A stretch of 36,064 nucleotides of DNA from Leptolinea sp. UBA5203 (lineage in GTDB: Bacteria; Chloroflexota; Anaerolineae; Anaerolineales; Anaerolineaceae): NCBI GenBank assembly GCA_002412765.1, contig DHVR01000009.1, forward strand, positions 1 to 36,064, written 5' to 3'. The notes below the pieces were generated by a model. The model worked only from the letters and a program-made list of their open reading frames with translations. It did no database searches and was not told where the DNA came from. This document shows positions 31,673 through 36,064 of the stretch, one piece after another. A program made the translations under genes and the position numbers. Within the stretch, counting starts at the first letter, position 1; every line of letters starts with the position of its first letter.

Positions 31673-33298
31673 ATGGATTCTTACGTCCGGATATTTGATA
31701 CGACATTAAGAGATGGAGAGCAGTCTCCCGGGGCAACCATGACCTCCGCTGAAAAGTTGGAAGTTGCCCGCATGCTGCAGCGCCTTGGGGTGGATGTGAT
31801 TGAAGCTGGTTTCCCAGCCGCATCCCCAGATGATTTAGCGGCAGTACAGCAAATTGCTGCGCTGGTCGGAAATTCCACCCATGGTGAGACGGTTCCCACC
31901 ATCTGTGGTTTGGCCAGGGCGAATGAGAAAGACATTCGCAAAGCCTGGGAAGGGGTGGAGAAGGCGCAAAAACCGCGCATTCATACCTTTATTGCGACCT
32001 CCGATATTCACATGGAATTCAAGCTCAAGATGAGCCGTGAACAAGTCCTGGCGAAGACGAAGGAAGCCGTTACCTTTGCATGCAGTCTATGTCCGGACGT
32101 TGAATTTTCTCCTGAGGATGCCGGTCGTTCTGATCCAGCCTTCCTATATCAGGTATTGGAAGTTGCCATTGCAGCCGGCGCAAAAACCCTCAACATTCCG
32201 GATACCGTCGGCTATACCATGCCGGAGGAATTTGGGGCTTTGATCGCCGGGATTGTGCAGCATGTAAAGGGCATTGAAAAAGCAGTTATCTCGGTTCATT
32301 GTCATAATGATCTGGGATTGGCCACTGCCAATACCCTGGCAGGCATCCGTGCGGGCGCTCGTCAAGCGGAAGTCACCTTGAACGGCATCGGTGAGCGGGC
32401 CGGCAATACTTCTCTGGAAGAAGTGGTCATGGGTCTGAAAACCCGTAAAGCGATTTATGGTCTGGAGACTGGCATTGATACCACTCAAATCATGCGGGCC
32501 AGCAAGATGGTCAGCAATTATACCGGTATTCTGGTGCAGCCCAACAAAGCCATTGTGGGGGCGAATGCCTTCTCGCATGAAGCGGGCATCCACCAGGACG
32601 GTATGTTGAAAAATGAATTGACCTACGAAATCATGCGGCCGGAGATGGTTGGAGCCGCCAAGACGCAATTGGTCTTGGGCAAACATTCCGGACGGCATGC
32701 GCTGAAGATGCGTCTGGAAGAATTGGGCTATGCCTTAAACGAAGGCGATTTGCAGCAGATATTTGAGCGCTTTAAGAACTTAGCTGATAAAAAGAAATCT
32801 GTGACCGATGCGGATCTGGATGCGTTGGTTTCGGATGAACTGTACCAGCCGGAAGAGTTTTACACCCTGGATGGTCTTCAGGTGGCTTGCGGGACGATGG
32901 GCCTGCCCACTTGTACGGTTAAGTTAATCGGCCCCAACAAGTCTACCCACATCCATGCGGCGGTAGGCACCGGCCCGATTGACGCCACCTATAAAGCCAT
33001 TGACGCAGTTTTAAAAACGAGCTGTACTTTGCAGGAATTCTCCATCCATGCCATTACCGAAGGGATTGATGCCATCGGTGAAGTGACAGTACGGATACAA
33101 GGCGTGGATGATCCTGAGAAAAGTTTAAACCCACAACAAGAAAATTCAAAACACAGAACCTTTGGTGGTTATGGCGCGGATACAGACATCATCGTAGCCA
33201 GTGCAAAAGCCTATCTGGCTGCCATCAATAAATATTTGGCCGTGCAAAAAAATGGCAGCATGAGCCTGAAACAGAATGGAGTTAAAAATGAAAGCTGA
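31673..33298 (+). CDS. leuA: 2-Isopropylmalate synthase
   Basis: A 541-residue enzyme that condenses acetyl-CoA with 2-oxoisovalerate, committing carbon to leucine. Features: DTTLRDGEQSPG at the start, HCHNDLGLATANTLAG (metal-binding His pair), ERAGNTSLEEVVM, and a C-terminal LeuA regulatory domain (about 400-510) that senses leucine. The presence of this domain and the E in RDGEQ separate it from citramalate synthase. The ribosome site is weak (AAGGG 14 bases upstream). Its last codons overlap the next small gene by 11 bases. Confidence 0.95.
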   Translation: MDSYVRIFDTTLRDGEQSPGATMTSAEKLEVARMLQRLGVDVIEAGFPAASPDDLAAVQQIAALVGNSTHGETVPTICGLARANEKDIRKAWEGVEKAQKPRIHTFIATSDIHMEFKLKMSREQVLAKTKEAVTFACSLCPDVEFSPEDAGRSDPAFLYQVLEVAIAAGAKTLNIPDTVGYTMPEEFGALIAGIVQHVKGIEKAVISVHCHNDLGLATANTLAGIRAGARQAEVTLNGIGERAGNTSLEEVVMGLKTRKAIYGLETGIDTTQIMRASKMVSNYTGILVQPNKAIVGANAFSHEAGIHQDGMLKNELTYEIMRPEMVGAAKTQLVLGKHSGRHALKMRLEELGYALNEGDLQQIFERFKNLADKKKSVTDADLDALVSDELYQPEEFYTLDGLQVACGTMGLPTCTVKLIGPNKSTHIHAAVGTGPIDATYKAIDAVLKTSCTLQEFSIHAITEGIDAIGEVTVRIQGVDDPEKSLNPQQENSKHRTFGGYGADTDIIVASAKAYLAAINKYLAVQKNGSMSLKQNGVKNES

Positions 33299-33545
33299 CC
33301 AGGATTCCAATACTACCCCCGATGATAAATATACGCCGGAGAAATTCCCACAACCGCGTACTTATCCGAACGGAAGAAATATGGAAACTTCTTTCACGGA
33401 ATGGACTGCGCATATGATGCACCAGACCCAAAACCCGGAAGAAGCGGATTTTGTTTGGGAACCAGAGAAATTCCCCAAACCCAATACCTATCCTAATGGA
33501 TGGGACATCAGCGGCATTTACAACGATCTGGACTCAAGGAAGTAA
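33288..33545 (+). CDS. Unknown 85-residue protein with a duplicated motif, between leuA and leuC
   Basis: I do not recognise the family. The protein holds the same 16-residue pattern twice: YTPEKFPQPRTYPNGR (15-30) and WEPEKFPKPNTYPNGW (57-72), i.e. PEKFPxPxTYPNG. A Met/His-containing linker (WTAHMMHQTQ) lies between. It is acidic at the N terminus and has no membrane segment, Cys or catalytic motif. ATG 33288 follows GGAG by 6 bases and lies inside the end of leuA; leuC starts 8 bases after its stop. This tight packing strongly suggests a real, co-expressed gene. Possible roles are a small assembly or regulatory partner of the leucine enzymes. Confidence 0.7.
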   Translation: MKADQDSNTTPDDKYTPEKFPQPRTYPNGRNMETSFTEWTAHMMHQTQNPEEADFVWEPEKFPKPNTYPNGWDISGIYNDLDSRK

Positions 33546-33553
33546 TAGGACTG

Positions 33554-34978
33554 ATGCAATCTTCGAAGACACTATTCAAGAAAATATGGGACGCGCATGT
33601 TGTTGCCCAGGAACCGGATGCTCCAACGGTGCTGTATATTGACCTGCAGCTGGTGCATGAAGTCACATCACCACAGGCTTTTTCTGAATTACGCAGCCGT
33701 AAGTTGATGGTACGCCGGCCGGATCGTACCTTTGCCGTGGTGGACCATGGCATTCCCACGCGCAGCGACCCAGCCAATCCAACCGATCGTTTGGCTTTTG
33801 CGGATGATGAATGCCGGGCTCAAATTGCCCAACTGGCAAAGAACTGCAAGGATTACGCGATTCCCTATGCCGGCGTGGACAGTAAAGAGCAGGGCGTGGT
33901 GCATGTCATCGGTCCGGACCTTGGTCTGACCCAACCGGGGATGACTATTGTCTGCGGGGACAGCCACACTGCCACCCACGGTGCTTTTGGCGCCCTGGCT
34001 TTTGGCATCGGTACCAGCGAAGTATCGCATGTGCTGGCATCCCAATGTCTGCTGCAGCGCGAGCCCAAAACCATGGAAGTCCGTGTCAGCGGGTCCCTGC
34101 AAGTTGGGGTTACAGCCAAGGACGTCATTCTGGCGCTGATTGCCCAAATTGGCGTTGGCGGCGGAACGGGGTATGTCATCGAGTACACCGGCGAGTTAAT
34201 TCGCAAGCTGAGCATGGAAGAACGTATGACCGTGTGCAACATGTCCATTGAATGTGGCGCACGTGCCGGCATGATCGCCCCGGATGAGACGACTTTTGCC
34301 TATTTGAAAGATAAGAAGTATGCACCACAGGGAGAAGCCTGGCAGAAAGCTGTGGAATCCTGGCGTGCCTTGATCTCGGACACGGATGCTGTTTATGATA
34401 AAGTCGTCGAGTTGGATGTCAGCCAACTTTCGCCCATGATTACCTTCGGCACCAATCCGAGTATGGGTGTCATGGTGGATCAAAGCATTCCATACAGCAA
34501 AAGTTACACCGACGAAAACCAGCGGGCAGCCTATAAGAAAGCCTTGACCTATATGGGATTTTCTGACGGGCAGACCATCAACGGACAAGCTGTGGATGTG
34601 GTTTTCATCGGCAGCTGCACCAATTCGCGCATCTCGGATTTACGTTTGGCAGCCAGCATCTTCAAAAATCGCAAAGTGGCAGCCAATGTACGCTGTCTGG
34701 TTGTTCCCGGATCGTATCAGGTGAAGGAACAGGCGGAAGCCGAAGGGCTGGATGTCATTTTCAAGACCGCGGGTGCGGAATGGCGTGAACCGGGCTGCAG
34801 CATGTGTATCGCCATGAATGGCGATCAAATTGCCGCCGGTCAGTATGCGGTCAGTACCAGCAACCGCAATTTTGAAGGTCGGCAGGGCAAAGGCGGACGG
34901 ACCATGTTGGCCAGTCCCTTAATGGCCGCTGCGGCCGCTGTCACCGGCGTGGTTACCGATCCTCGCACCTTATTATAA
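33554..34978 (+). CDS. leuC: 3-Isopropylmalate dehydratase large subunit
   Basis: A 474-residue aconitase-family subunit that, with LeuD, isomerises 2- to 3-isopropylmalate. The 4Fe-4S ligands are Cys in GSCTNSRISDL and the pair in GCSMCIAMNGD. GDSHTATHGAFGALAFGIGTSEV and HVLASQ are also typical, and length matches the bacterial family. The frame is open from 33500, but that part overlaps the small gene; ATG 33554 (MQSSKTLFKKIWDAHVV) has TAGGA before it and matches the family N terminus. Confidence 0.95.
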   Translation: MQSSKTLFKKIWDAHVVAQEPDAPTVLYIDLQLVHEVTSPQAFSELRSRKLMVRRPDRTFAVVDHGIPTRSDPANPTDRLAFADDECRAQIAQLAKNCKDYAIPYAGVDSKEQGVVHVIGPDLGLTQPGMTIVCGDSHTATHGAFGALAFGIGTSEVSHVLASQCLLQREPKTMEVRVSGSLQVGVTAKDVILALIAQIGVGGGTGYVIEYTGELIRKLSMEERMTVCNMSIECGARAGMIAPDETTFAYLKDKKYAPQGEAWQKAVESWRALISDTDAVYDKVVELDVSQLSPMITFGTNPSMGVMVDQSIPYSKSYTDENQRAAYKKALTYMGFSDGQTINGQAVDVVFIGSCTNSRISDLRLAASIFKNRKVAANVRCLVVPGSYQVKEQAEAEGLDVIFKTAGAEWREPGCSMCIAMNGDQIAAGQYAVSTSNRNFEGRQGKGGRTMLASPLMAAAAAVTGVVTDPRTLL

Positions 34979-34998
34979 AACGGCAGATGGAGTAAATC

Positions 34999-35592
34999 AT
35001 GACAGAAAAATTTACCAGTATCACCTCTAAAGTAATGCCTCTGCCGGTCAATGATATTGATACCGATCAGATTATTCCGGCGCGCTTCTTGAAAGTGACC
35101 GATAAAGCCGGGATTGGAAAGAATTTGTTTTGTGATTGGCGCTATCTGCCGGATGGCAATCCCAATCCCGCTTTTATTATCAATGATGTCCGTTATAAGA
35201 ATGCATCCATATTATTGGCTGGGGACAATTTTGGCTGCGGCTCCTCCCGTGAACATGCCCCTTGGGCGCTGGTGGACCACGGATTCAAGGCGGTCATCTC
35301 TTCGTCCTTTGCTGATATTTTTTACAACAATGCGCTCAAAAATTCTTTACTGCCCATTAAGGTGGACCCTGAAATCCATGAGATGCTTTTCCACTTGTTG
35401 GAGGAAGTTCCCCAGGCAGAGTTAACCATTGATCTGGTCAACCAGACAGTGAGCTTACCCACCGGGGATTCATTTAAGTTCCCACTGGATGCTTTTTCGA
35501 AGCACTGTTTGTTGGATGGTATCGATGAAATGGGTTATTTGATGAAGCTGCAAGACAAAATTGAGCAATTTGAAAAAGGTTGCGAAAAATGA
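34999..35592 (+). CDS. leuD: 3-Isopropylmalate dehydratase small subunit
   Basis: A 197-residue swivelling subunit of isopropylmalate isomerase. Typical features are PLPVNDIDTDQIIPARFLK at the start, GDNFGCGSSREHAPWAL in the middle, and SSFADIFYNNALKNSLLPI. Length matches bacterial LeuD of the enterobacterial-like, roughly 200-residue type. It lies 20 bases after leuC and 30 before cimA, in the same unit. The leuB gene is not seen in the window and may follow cimA or lie elsewhere. Confidence 0.96.
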   Translation: MTEKFTSITSKVMPLPVNDIDTDQIIPARFLKVTDKAGIGKNLFCDWRYLPDGNPNPAFIINDVRYKNASILLAGDNFGCGSSREHAPWALVDHGFKAVISSSFADIFYNNALKNSLLPIKVDPEIHEMLFHLLEEVPQAELTIDLVNQTVSLPTGDSFKFPLDAFSKHCLLDGIDEMGYLMKLQDKIEQFEKGCEK

Positions 35593-35622
35593 TTCTAGGT
35601 TCATGAATTAAGGATGTTGGTT

Positions 35623-36064
35623 ATGCTTCAAATCTATGACACGACACTGCGGGATGGCACTCAGCGTAAGGGGATATCCCTTTCAGCGGAAGATAAGATT
35701 CGAATTGCCAAACGGTTGGATGAGTTGGGTGTCACCTTCATTGAAGGCGGCTGGCCCGGATCCAATCCAAAGGATATTGTTTTTTTTGAACAAGCCAGTA
35801 AAATAGCCTGGATAAATGCCATTATTACTGCCTTTGGGTCTACCTGTCGTGTCAATGGTCAACCATCCGATGATGCCAACATTAAAGCCCTGCTGGACGC
35901 CAAGACTCAGGTATGTACCCTGGTGGGTAAATCCTGGGATTTGCACGTCAGGGACGTGCTCAAGACTACACCAGAAGAAAATTTGCGCATCATTGAAGAA
36001 AGCATCGCCTATCTGGTTTCACAAGGCAGGCGAGTGATCTATGATGCCGAGCACTTTTTTGACG
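35623..36064 (+). CDS. cimA: Citramalate synthase, N-terminal part (cut by the window end)
   Basis: An open frame from ATG 35623 runs off the window with 147 codons. The start MLQIYDTTLRDGTQRKG and the following GGWPGSNPKD are typical of (R)-citramalate synthase: DGTQ replaces DGEQ of LeuA, and the visible end contains YDAEHFFD, also family-specific. It condenses acetyl-CoA and pyruvate, giving a threonine-independent route to 2-oxobutyrate and isoleucine, and LeuCD can process the citramalate. AGGA lies 9 bases upstream. Homocitrate synthase is the main alternative but fits less well. Confidence 0.88.
   Translation, partial: MLQIYDTTLRDGTQRKGISLSAEDKIRIAKRLDELGVTFIEGGWPGSNPKDIVFFEQASKIAWINAIITAFGSTCRVNGQPSDDANIKALLDAKTQVCTLVGKSWDLHVRDVLKTTPEENLRIIEESIAYLVSQGRRVIYDAEHFFD

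Noticed and set aside
1..36064. CRISPR array, IS element or complete prophage
   Set aside because: No regularly spaced repeats, transposase, integrase or phage structural gene was seen on either strand.

Overview
The window looks like a chromosomal segment of an anaerobic Chloroflexota bacterium, most likely of the Anaerolineae. This is inference from gene content and protein style: a short inositol-phosphate synthase, a DUF362/polyferredoxin pair, Isp-type hydrogenase genes, and a compact ilv-leu-cim operon with moderately GC-rich codons. No rRNA or marker gene fixes the taxon.

Layout. 1-1.4 kb: inositol-3-phosphate synthase on the minus strand, with its terminator and a long leader. 1.5-1.7 kb: tRNA-Pro(CGG) with its own promoter; its last 17 bases plus 4 flanking bases are repeated 92 bp downstream, like an attachment-site scar. 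2-4.2 kb: an AT-rich YcxB-like membrane protein and two small unknown genes. 4.2-9.4 kb: a PAS3-GAF-GGDEF diguanylate cyclase, a CPBP-family membrane protease and a GT87-type membrane glycosyltransferase. 9.7-13.3 kb: a Tat-exported DUF362 protein overlapping a membrane polyferredoxin gene, then a short-chain dehydrogenase.

13.6-22.8 kb is the most interesting part. It is one co-directional, tightly packed run: HTH-PocR regulator, TusA, a 70-aa unknown, DsrE2-like and DsrE3-like proteins, a GcvH-like lipoate-binding protein (LbpA), an Isp-type membrane [NiFe] hydrogenase (small subunit, cytochrome b Isp1, HdrD/DsrK-like Isp2, large subunit), its maturation protease, and a two-domain lipoate-protein ligase. 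The sulfur-carrier and lipoate genes are those normally seen with sHdr sulfur oxidation, but no Hdr-like core is present; an H2-oxidising complex with a disulfide-reductase-like subunit takes its place. I infer a hydrogenase-linked sulfane-sulfur/lipoate pathway, for example H2-dependent sulfur or disulfide reduction, or the reverse.

23.2-26.0 kb: a DedA/VTT membrane protein, a GT4 glycosyltransferase and a secreted sortase-like protein. 26.2-36.06 kb: a branched-chain amino acid operon, ilvD-ilvB-ilvN-ilvC-leuA-(85-aa unknown)-leuC-leuD-cimA (cut by the window end). A strong promoter and two consecutive leader-peptide attenuators precede it. Each attenuator has a Leu/Ile/Val-rich peptide, a terminator, and an antiterminator arm lying inside the last codons of the peptide. 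The operon makes valine and leucine precursors, and CimA suggests isoleucine is made from pyruvate via citramalate.
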